A program made the position numbers and the translations under genes. DNA of 64,000 nt, from the NCBI RefSeq assembly GCF_964204645.1, contig NC_134028.1, forward strand, positions 10,457,001 through 10,521,000. Direction: 5' to 3'. Of this stretch, positions 53,650-64,000 are shown piece by piece. The first letter of the stretch is position 1, and the number at the start of each line of letters is the position of its first letter. The notes beneath the pieces were generated by a model. It did no database searches and had not been told where the DNA came from. It saw only the letters and a program-made list of their open reading frames with translations. Source of the stretch: Tubulanus polymorphus. Lineage: Eukaryota; Nemertea; Palaeonemertea; Tubulaniformes; Tubulanidae.

Positions 53650-54003
53650 TATATATTTTTAATTTTACGTGATAATATCCATTCATTGAATTTATGTGGC
53701 CATCCAACCCATTTTTCTTAAGAATATTTTTTTTTCTTTTAACAGTTTTTGTTTTTAGAACTTTTTCAATTTTATATTCTTGTTCTAGATTTTCAGTAGT
53801 TAAACTTAATTCTTCTTCATAAAAATACCCATCTACTTCTTCACCATCTAAATCTTCTAATTTATAGACATATGGTTTTGTTGTTATTACTTTTTTAAAT
53901 TTTATATATTTCTCCAGTAAAATTACGATCGTATCCTATGTCAAATATCTTTTTATACTTAGAAATTCTAACATTTTGACATATAATGTTAATTTTCATC
54001 TTT
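53650..54003 (-). pseudogene. C-terminal SH3/chromodomain-like tail of a Polinton integrase
   Basis: Motifs in order on the - strand: VRISKYKKIFDIGYDRNFTG, then (after a frame slip) PYVYKLEDLDGEEVDGYFYE, YKIEKVLKTK and, in a third frame, KWVGWPHKFNEWIL. These correspond to the post-core SH3-like region and the chromodomain (KW-x-GW-x3-FN-x-W) of the retroviral-type integrases of Polintons. The catalytic core is absent: just upstream the sequence becomes polymerase-type, which marks a deletion junction near 54003. At least two frameshifts break it. Confidence 0.7.
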
Positions 54004-54403
54004 TTTTGTAATATAATAAATCTATAACATTTTCATCATCATAATATTCTGTTAAACATAAAGCTTCTAATGTATAATTTTTAATATTTTCACCTTTTGT
54101 ATCTGGTAATTGCATTAATTCGAATACATTTATTTTTGAATTATTAACTTTTTCTATTTTAAGAATCATTTTTACAGTTACTGGATATTGGTCAATTTTA
54201 TATAATGTTTCATATTTCTGATAATCTGTTATTCTACAAACATTTTCCTGAGTTGGGCGTAAACAACTAATAATTGACCATAGAAAAAATTTATTATCTT
54301 CATTTTGAACATTTATTACTGCTTTTGTTGTAAATGGTAATTTAATATTAGATGATGCTTTAATATCCTTTTCTGTTGTAAAGTTTGAATCATTTTTAAA
54401 CAT
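53996..54403 (-). pseudogene. N-terminal region of a Polinton-type polymerase protein
   Basis: The frame contains KAVINVQNEDNKFFLWSI, then YPVTVKMILKIEKVNNSKIN, VFELMQLPDTKGEN and VIDLLYYKKR. This order (INVxNEDNKCFLWSI; F/P-V-x3-I-x-K-x-E-x2-N-x-I-x-V; DLLY) is what I recall from the region before the polymerase domain in Polinton/adintovirus-type proteins. No exonuclease or polymerase motif follows, because the sequence jumps to the integrase tail. Related frames upstream extend the N-terminus. Confidence 0.55.
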
Positions 54404-55240
54404 TGTATTACTTTTTGATGCTTTATTCCTAAATCTAAAAATCTAAATCTAAAGATCTAAATCTAAAAATATATTTCATTCAAAGTTAAACCAGAACCCT
54501 CAAAATATCTTTCTTCAATATGACGTTTAAATTCATTAAATATTTTATTTAATTTCTCTTTTATTTGTGTTTTTTAAATTATTTCTTCAGAATGTGTTTG
54601 AATATTATACTCCATTTTTACTTCTGATTTTATAAAACTAACTTTTCCAGAAATACTAATTTTTGGATATTCAACATCTGTCACAAGGTCCATTATTTCT
54701 TCCATTATTTCAATATATTTGCTATAATTCTATTGTTGATCCTTTAAAAAATCTAAATATAATAGCTACCGTTAAAATTTTACTACGTAATGTTTCTAAA
54801 ATTTCAATTGTATCTTTTATTTCTAGTGAATCGATATAATTTTTTCCATATAAGGTTTATTTGTAATAGATTTAGTTTTTGAAGCTGGTTTTTTACTTGT
54901 TGAGGTTTATCATCAAAATATTCTGTTCCTAAAATATTTTTATTTAAATTCTGATGGTGTTTTAGTGATTCGAGATGTCTTTTATAATTCCTTTTTACTA
55001 TAAATTCATTACAAACTTCACTTCGTCTTTTTTCATATCATTTAATCGTTCTTTTCTTTCATTTGAATTTTCTGGAGTTTCAAAATCTATAACATTTTTT
55101 TTATGATTTGCAGTTTTTTCATGATGAGATTTATTAGATTTTTCGATTAGATTTATCGATGTATTTTTTTACAATATGGACAATAATATTGATTTTTATT
55201 TACATCAATTTTTTTCTGTCTGGTACTCACTGTCTCCCAT
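54404..55240 (-). pseudogene. Zinc-finger N-terminal part of the polymerase-type protein, broken frames
   Basis: Starting at the ATG at 55240 successive frames show YYCPYCKKIHR (C-x2-C), SHHEKTANHKKN (paired His), then a second finger-like piece with KRNYKRHLESLKHHQN, and further on FNEFKRHIEERYFEGSGLTL. The last leads into the INVQNEDN segment at 53996-54403, as in intact relatives. Many stops and shifts are present. The fingers would bind zinc and possibly DNA. Confidence 0.45.
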
Positions 55241-55252
55241 TTATTAGGAGAA

Positions 55253-55325
55253 AAAATTACTTGTGGTGATGAGTGATTTGTCGTACTCTCGTACTCTGAT
55301 CTGAAACCCTCATTTTCCAATTACT
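55253..55325 (-). repeat. Right terminal inverted repeat of Polinton block B
   Basis: It ends CATTTTCCAATTACT and pairs with 49290-49362 (71 of 73 bases). It is followed by AGCGAG at 55326-55331. Confidence 0.85.
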
Positions 55326-55331
55326 AGCGAG

Positions 55332-55744
55332 TACCGTCGGCGTCATCCTAAACATTTAATTTTTGCATATTTATTATCAGGGAGGTCTGGAGAATAGATT
55401 TCTGTAAAATTATATATAGACAAAAAATAATTATGTTTGGATCGTCAGCGTAGAGGCCATTACGGTCATGCTAATTACCAACATAACACATCTTAAAAAC
55501 AAGAGGACTTCGAAGTCCTGAGGTTCGAAGGAGCAAAGTCTGATGTATAAATTATAAATTACATAAAAGAAAGGCAAATTATGAAAAAGAAATTAATATT
55601 CCATTAGAGAAGTTTGCTGAAAAAAATTCAATTTGTTTGCCGTTTGCATTGCGCACGTGGTAATGTTATTGTTTACATCTGACGTCATCGATAAAATGAG
55701 GCACGCAGCTGATCCTGTTTGTCAATCAACATTATTGGTTTACA
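55332..55744. other. No gene; GAGGACTTCGAAGTCCT hairpin near 55502
   Basis: A short perfect hairpin (AGGACTTCGAAGTCCT) and sequence similar to 29455-29530 in reverse (TGAGGCACGCAGCTG; TTGTCAATCAACAT). No coding frame is supported. Confidence 0.45.
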
Positions 55745-55963
55745 CTAAAAATGCGCTTACTTGAAAAACTATGTTGTGTATCAATCTGGAATTTTCGGCA
55801 CAATATCCGATGCTAAATACCTTGCTTTAAAGGTTTATTTGGTGTAAATTGGATCAAAGATGTTTCAAATATTTTGTTCATACCTTTTGAAGTGGAGGCC
55901 GGTGTCGGTGTCGTTTGTAAGGCTGTAGGTACCGGGTACTGGCGCTTACAGCAGGCGCAGCAT
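55745..55963 (-). repeat. Inverted copy of the repeat at 26636-26853
   Basis: See 26636-26853. Reversed, it gives the same TGCCGAAAATTCCAGATTGA core. Confidence 0.7.
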
Positions 55964-56209
55964 TGATATTGTATTCATGCGCGAGTAGAAGTTATGATTT
56001 GTTTAACCGCTGAATCGGCGTCCATTACACATGCTTTCAAAAATGATATTATTTAATATTTATTTAGATATCTTTATCATGATAATTATAATATTCTTAA
56101 GACAAGCGAATTACGTCTGTGGACCTATTTCATCGAGGCGTATCACGCAATCTGCAAAAAAATCTTCCGATCCTGTCACGTGACTTCGTGACTGCAACTT
56201 GACGATAGC

Positions 56210-56605
56210 TTAGGTTCTCATTCTTCGAACCAATAAAAGTGCAATAGCGCCAAATAGGCCCCTAGCCATCCTCGCTTGCCAGGGGTCCAGTATCACTCCC
56301 GAACTCGCTTCCACCAGCCCCCTGGCCTCACGAAGCGTGATTTCATTACTGGCGCTGTTGCGCATGACGTCATATATCGATTTGCGAAATACTTCCTTGT
56401 TCGGTAAAACGTTCGCTGATTGGTCCATTTAACAGGAAAACCAACAGAAGTCTACTGTCGGTTTGTCACAAGCGCTGTGATTGGTACGACCGGATTCTGG
56501 TCGGCTAGTAACGACTCCAACGACTCGTGGGGTCAAGGGGTTCGGGGAACAGCTTTAGTAGCGTAGTGGGTTCGAATCCCTTGTTGACGGGTGAAGATGG
56601 CCCCT
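56210..56605 (+). repeat. Repeat with a tRNA-type B box, inverted copy at 58556-58800
   Basis: Shared segments include ATTACTGGCGCTGTTGCGCA and AAGCGCTGTGATTGG, plus a stretch ending GTAGTGGGTTCGAATCCC and GACGGGTGAAGATGG. GGTTCGAATCC fits the RNA polymerase III B box, so a tRNA-derived SINE is possible. No A box at the right distance was confirmed. Confidence 0.5.
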
Positions 56606-56771
56606 AGCATGCCTAGTCGAAGTAACAAGAGCCCCAAGGGGCACAATGGCCAGCCTGTCAGATTTGCTTTTTATAAATGATGTAATCTGTGGGTTATATT
56701 TATCAATATACACTCCCTGCTCAATATCATTTACGTAGTAAAATCGTGTGTTAACACAGACAGCAGGAACG

Positions 56772-57668
56772 AATGTAATATAGAAATACGAAGTTATTGT
56801 ATTGTTCAACGCCCCTGGTGGCCATATACAAAAACCAATGAGCTTGAAACTCACCAAAATCACAGAACAGCTTATAAGCTACAACTTTCTAATTTATTGT
56901 TTTAACAAAATATGCTTAGGTATCAATATAATGTCGAAACCATGTCATGAGCTACAACTTTCCAATTGATTGTGGTAGCAAAATATGCATAGGTACGAAT
57001 GTAATATAGAAATACTAAGTTATTGTATTGTTCAACGCCCCCTGGTGGCCATAAACAAAAACCCAATGAGCTTGAAACTCACCTCGATCATAGAACATTT
57101 CATGAGCTACAACTTTCCAATTGATTATGGTAGCAAAATATGCTTAAGTATCAATTATTATGTGGAAAAACTTTTTTCCCACCTACGTATGAGTACTGAT
57201 GACCCCAAGATGGCCGCCAAGTGTGTCATAATTGCCTGGTCAAAAATACCCTCTCTGATATAAAAGATCCCTTTCCAAAGAATACCCATTACAAATTGCA
57301 ATGAAACATGGCACACCATTAGAAAGCTACAGTACTCAGAATTCAGGCCAAAATTGACATTTTTGGGAACAAAAAAGGTCACAGGACGGCCATCTTGAGT
57401 CCGATCGACCCAATTTTTCTCATGCCGATGGGCCCTCGGGGGATACAAATATATACGAATGATCAAGGTTATTGATAAAAGTGTCTTCAAAATTTCCCTC
57501 GAAAACTTCAAAAATGTGAAAAAAGTGCTGATTTTGGCGAACAACAACGGCTGCCAGTCGGCCATCTTGAATCTGAGAGGGCCAGTTTTTGGCCTGAAAA
57601 TGTGTCTAGGGTAGATACACGTATAAACCGAATATTAAGACATTACCTTGAAGCGTCTTCAAAACTTT
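56772..57668 (-). repeat. R1 copy, internal part, inverted
   Basis: It contains CAACGCCCCCTGGTGGCCAT units, CGACCCAATTTTTCTCATGC and ends in TACCTTGAAGCGTCTTCAAA. Both R1 termini are missing. Confidence 0.75.
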
Positions 57669-58019
57669 GGAACTCTCACGAACTATCTAGATGGTTATCT
57701 CTCGACCTCAATAGCTTCAAGACCCATCTCAAAACAACTTTGTTCCATGCAGCATAACATTAACTCTCGGAAAGCGAATTGTATTTAACATTTTTTTGGC
57801 AGAATAAAATTTGATTGAATTTGCAATTCGAGCACATGGCTAATTAGCATATCAAGGTCATACACCCGATTTGCTAAAACCTTTTTTTTCGCGAACCTTG
57901 CGCAATTGTCAAGGATGAATTTTCTGTAGAGCAAATAAAAATTCCTCCCAAACACCAAATCAACTAAACATTTCATAGAAATCGATCTTGAAATACAATT
58001 TTAAATCTTAAAATAAAAC
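57669..58019. other. No gene recognised
   Basis: Short spacer between R1 and the next repeat, including TCTCGACCTCAATAGCTTCA and an AT-rich stretch. Confidence 0.4.
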
Positions 58020-59097
58020 CCGGAAGTGAAACAGTAGACGATACCGCGGGTTCACGTGAACACCTGATTTCTGTAAACGAAATGTTGGTTGTGACAAAAT
58101 TGTTCAGACGGTTTTAGGTGGTAATAAGTACGGAAACGTAACGACCATGGTCGACTTATTCGATGCAATCAGGCCTATGTGATATCCAAATTTTGACTTT
58201 TTTATTCTCCAGACCTCCCTGATATAGAAATAAAAAATGTTGGTGGTACGAAAGTGCAATCACAGCGCCGACGGGGACAGAGCCGTGTCAGAGATCGGCG
58301 GAGTGAAAATTGAGGTGGACGAACACGAAGAAGTAGGCTATTGCGCTACTTGAATCGCGAAAACTCCTGGCGCGGCCCCGACGCTTTTCGTTGATTAAGT
58401 AATACAAATATCATGCAATGGGTTTTCACAAAATCTACCGCCGGAATTTACCGGATTTAAATATCACTCCAAAATTCAAAGAAACCTCGATATATCGAAC
58501 CGGAACACTTCCGGTAGATATCCGCGCCTGGCCAACCGGGAAACTTATTTGTTTCAATAGATATTGATAGGATCCATCATCTTCACCCGTCAAGGGATTC
58601 GCACCCACTAAGCTAAAGCCGTGCCAGAATCGGGTCGGGCCAATCACAGCGCTTGTAACAAAGCACATTAGGCTTCTGTGGAATTTCCCAGTAAATGGGC
58701 CAATCAGCGATCACGTAGCGAACGCGGAAGTATTGTCGCGTGTTGATACATGACGTCATGCGCAAAAGCGCCAGTAATGAAATCGCGATAATTCACGTGT
58801 ACAGCTGCTGATATTTTCAGATAAACCAATCACAGGGAAGATACAACTTTCCTGATTGGCTGATAAAAATTGAAATTTTCGCGATTTAACTTTCGTGAAA
58901 AATGCAGAAAACATTTTTATGAGACCCTATTTCAAAATTCTGCTCGCTACGATTCCGAGAATGGATTACGCTTAAATACGTGATTTGTTCGAATATGCCC
59001 TCACTTGGCAAGCAAAAGAGCCTTTTGTGTGGAAACCATGTCATTTAAATTCGCTCCATTTGTATAGTAATAGGCTCAGCCTACGGCTGGCCTAAAA
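58020..59097 (-). repeat. Repeat matching 34683-35015 in reverse, with a nested B-box repeat
   Basis: Its ends match 34683-35015 reversed (ACCGCGGGTTCACGTGAACA at the left; AGGCTCAGCCTACGGCTGGC at the right). The interior is longer and includes the B-box-type repeat at 58556-58800, so the match is split by a later insertion. Confidence 0.5.
58556..58800 (-). repeat. Inverted copy of the B-box-type repeat
   Basis: It reads CACCCGTCAAGGGATTCGCA then CCCACTAAGCTAAAGCC, and at the other end GCGCAAAAGCGCCAGTAATG, matching 56340-56605 reversed. Confidence 0.5.
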
Positions 59098-60400
59098 AGA
59101 GAACATTTTTGCATAAAAACAACTGTCACCAACCTTGTTTTAAAAGACATCATTATTCTTCAACAGAGCGTTGACGGAAACAGGCATACTGTTGTGTACT
59201 TTCACTGCCCTCACATGTTTGACAGTCTGTGCGTGATGCTTTAGCGCCGGTTCGCCCATACACACACAGACACAGTTTGCATCGAGCCTTGCGGTTATTG
59301 TCTCTTCGCTCAAGCCAGCTTTTATATTCATCTTTCTCCCGCCAGGACTCTTGAAATTTGCATTTTCCCATGATTGGCGATGTAAACCGATTAAAAAGAT
59401 TTGAATTTTAAATATTTTTCAAGTTGCGTATGAGCGACCCGACCGATATGCGGACTACGGAACGGATGTGAAAAGCGCGGTAATGTGGATTCGGCCTAGG
59501 GAACGGACATGAAAAGCGTCCTCTACAGCAGTGGCGAACCTGACGACGCTGAAAGACGTTTACTCAGAAAATACTGTCTATTAGGCACTTTTGAAATATT
59601 TCCTAAAAAACAAGTATGATTAAGGGACCTTATTTTAATTTTTCCGAAGTAAGCACTAATACTGATTTATAAGGACCGCTACGGACCCTGAAAGGGTTAT
59701 GACATGAATAAAGGGCACTTTTACAATATTTCTGGGGGCAACTTTCCCCCGCTAAATACAGCCCTGCCCAGGAGCACTGATATTTGCCATGAACTGGGGT
59801 CCAACAAAAGCCTGAATCTTTAGGAGCAAACATTCAATCCAATGCTACTAAGTACTGTTTAATATAAAATAATTTTATTTACAGATTTTAGGTGTATTTA
59901 CAAACCAACAGCAGTGTAGATTGGTTCACTTACATAGCACCAAAATATTAGTAATTTGACTAGGAACATAGAGAATTTGGTTCTATTTTAACCATTATGA
60001 GTTTTCCGGTTTGCTCGGCTACCCGTACTGGCGGGGTAGTCTAGAGAGGCTAATGAAAACTCCGGTTTGCTGAACCACCCCTCTTTGCGGGGATGCGGTA
60101 TGATGTTTGATCTGACAGTTTCAAGTGGTTAATGGCTGTTTCAAGTGCTTACAACGATGCTTATTACTTCGTGGTACATGGTGGTTTAAAAAAAGATTTC
60201 ATAATAATACGCTCACCGCGTGGGCTTCGAAGAAAGACCACTACCTGTGGCCTTCCCAAATTTTAATTGTCCTGTCCGATTTGGTTTCATCCAATTGAGA
60301 GACTGCCTTTTCCAGTTAGGGCGTTTTTGGATCACGTCACTCCAGGAAATGACTTAACGCTTTTGGGCCCCTTCGTCGGTTCCACATGTTTCATTTGAGC
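59098..60400. other. No gene recognised; short CCGGTTTGCT duplication
   Basis: Near 60005-60105 a unit with CCGGTTTGCTSRRCYACCC occurs twice about 58 bp apart, each followed by a GGGG-rich stretch. Short chance frames only. Confidence 0.4.
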
Positions 60401-60404
60401 TATA

Positions 60405-60800
60405 GACCACAATGGTGACACCATGATGGTCAGTAACTGACCAATTGAGATATCCCCGAGTCTGACCACTTGACTTCGAATTTCGGAAATTTATCATGTA
60501 ATGTTTGTTTTCAAACCTCTAAGGAATCATCATTGCAAATTCATCACTGACCATCACTGACCACCAATGACCAATTCAAACTTCTCGAATATGAAAACGA
60601 TATACCGCGTTATGGTGTCAAACTAGAAAGGATTCGCCATTGAAAATTCATAAATTGACCATCACTGACCACCACTGACCAATTGAAACTTCTTGAAAGA
60701 ACGATATACCGGTACCGCTTTTGGTGTGAAACTAGAAAGGATTCGCCATTAAAATTCATAAATTGACCATCACTGACCACCAGCGAAACTTCTCAAATAT
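60405..60800 (+). repeat. Tandem repeat with about 109-bp units rich in CACTGACCA
   Basis: Units near 60538, 60649 and 60757 share TGACCATCACTGACCACC, GACCAATTSAAACTTCT, CGATATACCG and AACTAGAAAGGATTCGCCAT. A more diverged unit precedes them from about 60405. It is a minisatellite with no coding potential. Confidence 0.75.
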
Positions 60801-63800
60801 CGTGGTCGAATTCGAAAGTGCTTGTCGTCGTATTGCTATTTCTAGAAACCAGCAGAAAGTTTTGCTACTGTTTTTGAATGGCGTTGACATGATGGAAATT
60901 TATTACCCATAAATGGGTTACACATCTGGATCACAGCACCTCACTTGCCGCAGTGCGTTATTTTCACTGCATAGTAATGCTAATACATAAACTTTTTTAC
61001 TACTTGACTCGAATCATCTGAACAGTACTGCGTTTGAAAACTCAACGAATAGAAAATGTTTGCGGGATGCGCCTACAAATAAGTTATAATAAGATTAATT
61101 AATCGATGCATGAAAAACAATTAAATCACAAGGTGACTAACACCCGTCTTTCAACCAATCTGCGCGATACCAATTAATTAAATCATTAAACGCATTGGGT
61201 TCCTAATATTTGAAATCATGTGATACAATAGTCGTTCATTAGACTTGGCCACTTTCATTTCAGAAAACCGCGTACTAGACCAGTGGTCACCGAGGCATTA
61301 ACCATTCCTTCAATTTTTGAAAATTCGATGGTAACGCGGATTCTTCGCCTCCAAAAACTGTTTCGTTAATAGTTTTCTTTACATTAAAAGTGTTCATAGG
61401 AATTGAAATTTGGAGCGATATCAGTCTGTAACCCTTTTTCATTGTCAGTTCTTTTTTGGAATTCAAGTAGATTAGTGAAAATATCAATGATGAAGTTCAC
61501 TTATTATATCAAGTACGTTTTTACTGTCGCATGCGAGTCGAAACAAAAAGATCTATCCAACTGCATATGTTCGGGTATAACCTGTGATATCCTTCAGTAT
61601 GTTATGAATATCTTTAAAAATTTGTGTTCTAGTATAATACCCGAAGGTTTAACTATCGGACACATAAAAGATTCGCCATAATCAAAGTTTTTAAGAAAAT
61701 CTTTCTTCGAGAAAGAAAGATCTTTAAAAGAACAATTGGCGTCAAACTAATCCATAATGGACTTTTGTGAATTTATTGAATAATCCACCTGAGAAATTTT
61801 AAGATTTCGAAGCGAAATTTATTCATATAAATCAAAAATGCATAAATAACTTGACGTTATTTGCGGGTCTCATGAAACACTTTCGTGCGCTCTTTTTAAA
61901 TCTAAAATAGCATAAATACATGCGTGTTTCGTTATAAACAAGGTTAAATTCCAAACGCACATGAAATATGGAGCCTGTATCTCACACGATATACACATCT
62001 TGAATTTTCTCTAACTACGTAGGCCCTATCCAAATGGGAATTGTTCAGTTTTTTAACGGCCGACATTCAGAGGCACCTAAAAAACCGGTTGTATAGCACT
62101 TGAGATTTTCAGTGTAGGGCACATCTCACATCGACTCGGCTCGCGGTCGGTGGTTTAATGGGAACACATCTGGTTGTTACTAGTTTAACAGTTGACGAAT
62201 TCAGAAAACTTTTTTCAAATGTCTTTGATAACTTTTTAAACATAGTATTCCTCTTAATTACATTTCGCTGATTCCATACATATTTTTTCATGAAAATTGC
62301 TCCAGTTATAACGGATTTAAACATACATGTAAAATGATTATTTTTAAAATATTCAATTTTCTCCGATTTTGAAGAAATTCTGACACAATATCATCTCCAC
62401 TCGACACATGATTTTACTTCGGCGCCTTTGAAGGGAGTCTCACTTGTTGTTGAGTTCATATTTAGTCAATGAAGAAGATATGCCTGATTCCTTTTTAGAA
62501 TTTAGATTTCGACGGATATCATCAAATTACTAGAAAGGGACAGCAGCTTTCGGTCATCCGCAAAAAAATACCTAAAATGCTCTCCTAGGGTTATGGAAAA
62601 ACATGTCACGAAACATACGGAAAATCCTTTGTTTGGTAGACTGAAATTATTGAACTCTTAAATAGCAACATTCAGAGAAACAAAAACATAAGAATATATT
62701 CTCGCCCACCCTTTAAAAAAACAACGTGATTTCAATTGAAGATGACACGTAGCCTCATATCAAATGATATGAACGCAACAGAGCCTATTCATTCTCTTTA
62801 CGAGGATGGGTCTCCACATTAATAGGATACGATACGAGATTCGTGGGTACGAATGATGAATACAACTGATAAAGCGCCAATTTCACTGATTCTTGCACAT
62901 AAAGGTGTTTTAGAGTAATCTAGTTAACAGGTGTGTTTTAGGAGTATTTTGAATTTAAACTCAAATCGGGGTTCATGACGAATATTGAGCATTCTAGGGC
63001 TGGAGCAAGAAACGTGTGGGATCGTCAGCCAATGGTATCACCAAAGAAATAATAAGGAGCCAGTCCGTGGTGGCTATTGAAAGCGACGACCGCATGTGAA
63101 TGCATTGATTGAATGACATCTCAAAAGTCAGTTTTTATAAAATTGAAGATGATATATGGATAGGTTATTCAATATATACTGGTAAAAATTATGCCCAATA
63201 TGTGATATAAATGTTCAATTAAAAAGTAGAAACCGAATCCATACTTCAGTCTGATATTGTTATACGTAACATCAAACACTCAAATTTAATCCTTTGTTAG
63301 ATTGGTAGCCAGTGTAGATGAGTAAGAATAGTGGTCCCTAATTTTAATGTGGACTGTTCAACAAGTTGGGGTTTGTGAAGAGATGAATGAGTTTAAAATG
63401 GAGTGGAATTTAGATAATACTGTTTGAATGTCTATTACTCAATCTTTTTATTGATCATAAAAAATTGTGGTAAAATATTTGACTCTAGGGTTGGTTTTAG
63501 ATTGTATCTCTCCACGCCAGAGGTAATCACGGATATTGGACTACACAAAATTCCTTGTGTACAGCTCAACTTTTTAAATCCCTGGAAAAGCTCGCCACGG
63601 ATATATCTCAGTAATGATTAATTTTCCCACAAATTCTCCCCTTCGAAAAACCTAAACAACCAATGTACGCTTGCTCTAAGTTTGCCAATGCACTATTGTT
63701 ACCTTTTCTAGCTATTTGCACTAGCTGTTTGTCGCAAATAGATTGCATCCTCTATTACAGGAGTAAAGGATACAGCTCTGGGACCCGTTTCTCAAAAGAT

Positions 63801-64000
63801 AGTTTAAATTAACCATCATCCAATATGATACATGACCAAATACATTGAAAAAGATCAACTGTGTACACATTTCAAATTTCAAACCATGTTTTATCATTAG
63901 AAAATTACGACACAACGTTCGATCTCTCACTAGAGATAATCTTTTTGAATTTGTACACTGAGTTTTCGTATCGTATTATCGTATTTTCAATTCTCTGCTT
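60801..64000. other. No gene recognised to the end of the window
   Basis: AT-rich intergenic sequence. A small hairpin (TCTTTCTTCGAGAAAGAAAGA) lies near 61699. Frames such as 61403-61681 and 62109-62324 have no recognisable content. Confidence 0.45.

Larger units (their letters stand above)
49290..55325 (-). mobile_element. Polinton/Maverick-like element, decayed, about 6.0 kb with nested insertions
   Basis: The ends are 73-bp inverted repeats beginning 5'-AGTAATTGG, with a 6-bp duplication AGCGAG outside. A 5'-AG terminus and 6-bp duplication are diagnostic of Polintons. Contents on the - strand, right to left: zinc-finger/polymerase N-terminal region, integrase tail, packaging ATPase, the 192-aa and 120-aa homologues and a 42-aa frame. 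One + strand fragment lies at the left. Without the nested R1 (about 1.26 kb) and R2 (about 0.77 kb) the element is about 4 kb, far below the usual 15-20 kb, so large internal deletions occurred. Capsid genes, most of the polymerase and the integrase core are missing. Confidence 0.85.

Noticed and set aside
56560-56600. A tRNA gene
   Set aside because: Only a B-box match is present; no acceptor stem, anticodon arm or A box could be assembled.
57158-57565. 135-residue - strand frame
   Set aside because: It lies wholly inside an inverted R1 copy, and similar frames appear in other R1 copies (20808-21029, 50438-50650) as chance openings.
60405-60800. Possible CRISPR-like array
   Set aside because: Units are contiguous tandem copies without unique spacers, in a eukaryotic sequence with no cas genes.
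1-64000. Bacterial or viral contamination as the source of the window
   Set aside because: Spliced ZCCHC7 exons interleave with the repeats, and the viral-type blocks are interrupted by the same dispersed repeats found in host introns.

Overview
The window is eukaryotic, from a metazoan genome dense in mobile elements and most likely a marine invertebrate. Coding exons are short, with GT-AG introns. The element mix (Ty3/gypsy, DIRS, Penelope-like, hAT, piggyBac-type MITEs, Polinton/Maverick) and SAP/SWIM/YqaJ-type genes are typical of cnidarians, molluscs, annelids and non-vertebrate deuterostomes. I cannot place it in a phylum.

The one host gene I can build in full is a ZCCHC7/Air1-type zinc-knuckle protein on the + strand (23366-42093). 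It has eight coding exons totalling 1566 nt (521 codons plus stop), all in phase, with five CCHC knuckles and the IWRQY motif. Its product is the RNA-binding subunit of the nuclear TRAMP exosome-adaptor complex. The introns are packed with dispersed repeats. Two further short exons with good splice sites (48517-48561, 48850-48962) may be the 3' end of an unidentified gene.

Two AT-rich blocks are remnants of a Polinton/Maverick (adintovirus-like) element family. Block A (about 230-3219, - strand) carries the C-terminal tail of a family-B DNA polymerase, a zinc-finger/HNH protein, and two small proteins of unknown function with hydrophobic segments. Block B is a complete insertion at 49290-55325. 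It has 73-bp terminal inverted repeats beginning 5'-AG and a 6-bp target duplication (AGCGAG). Inside are fragments of the polymerase N-terminal region, a chromodomain-type integrase tail, an A32-like packaging ATPase interrupted by one stop, homologues of the two small proteins, and two later insertions.

Layout: 1-3.2 kb Polinton block A; 3.3-6.1 kb SAP/SWIM/YqaJ gene split by a 1.2-kb nonautonomous element; 6.3-12.3 kb decayed Ty3/gypsy element on the - strand with one LTR; 12.8-18.9 kb short inverted-repeat elements and a decayed invertebrate multicopy gene; 19.0-20.5 kb second gypsy remnant; 20.5-21.9 kb the fullest copy of a dispersed repeat (here R1) seen at least nine times; 22.0-23.2 kb foldback; 23.4-42.1 kb ZCCHC7; 42.4-45.4 kb DIRS-like element; 45.4-48.2 kb hAT transposase remnant; 49.3-55.3 kb Polinton block B; 55.3-64 kb repeats, a 109-bp tandem array and long stretches with no recognisable gene.

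All family assignments rest on motifs read by eye. No database search or structure prediction was run.
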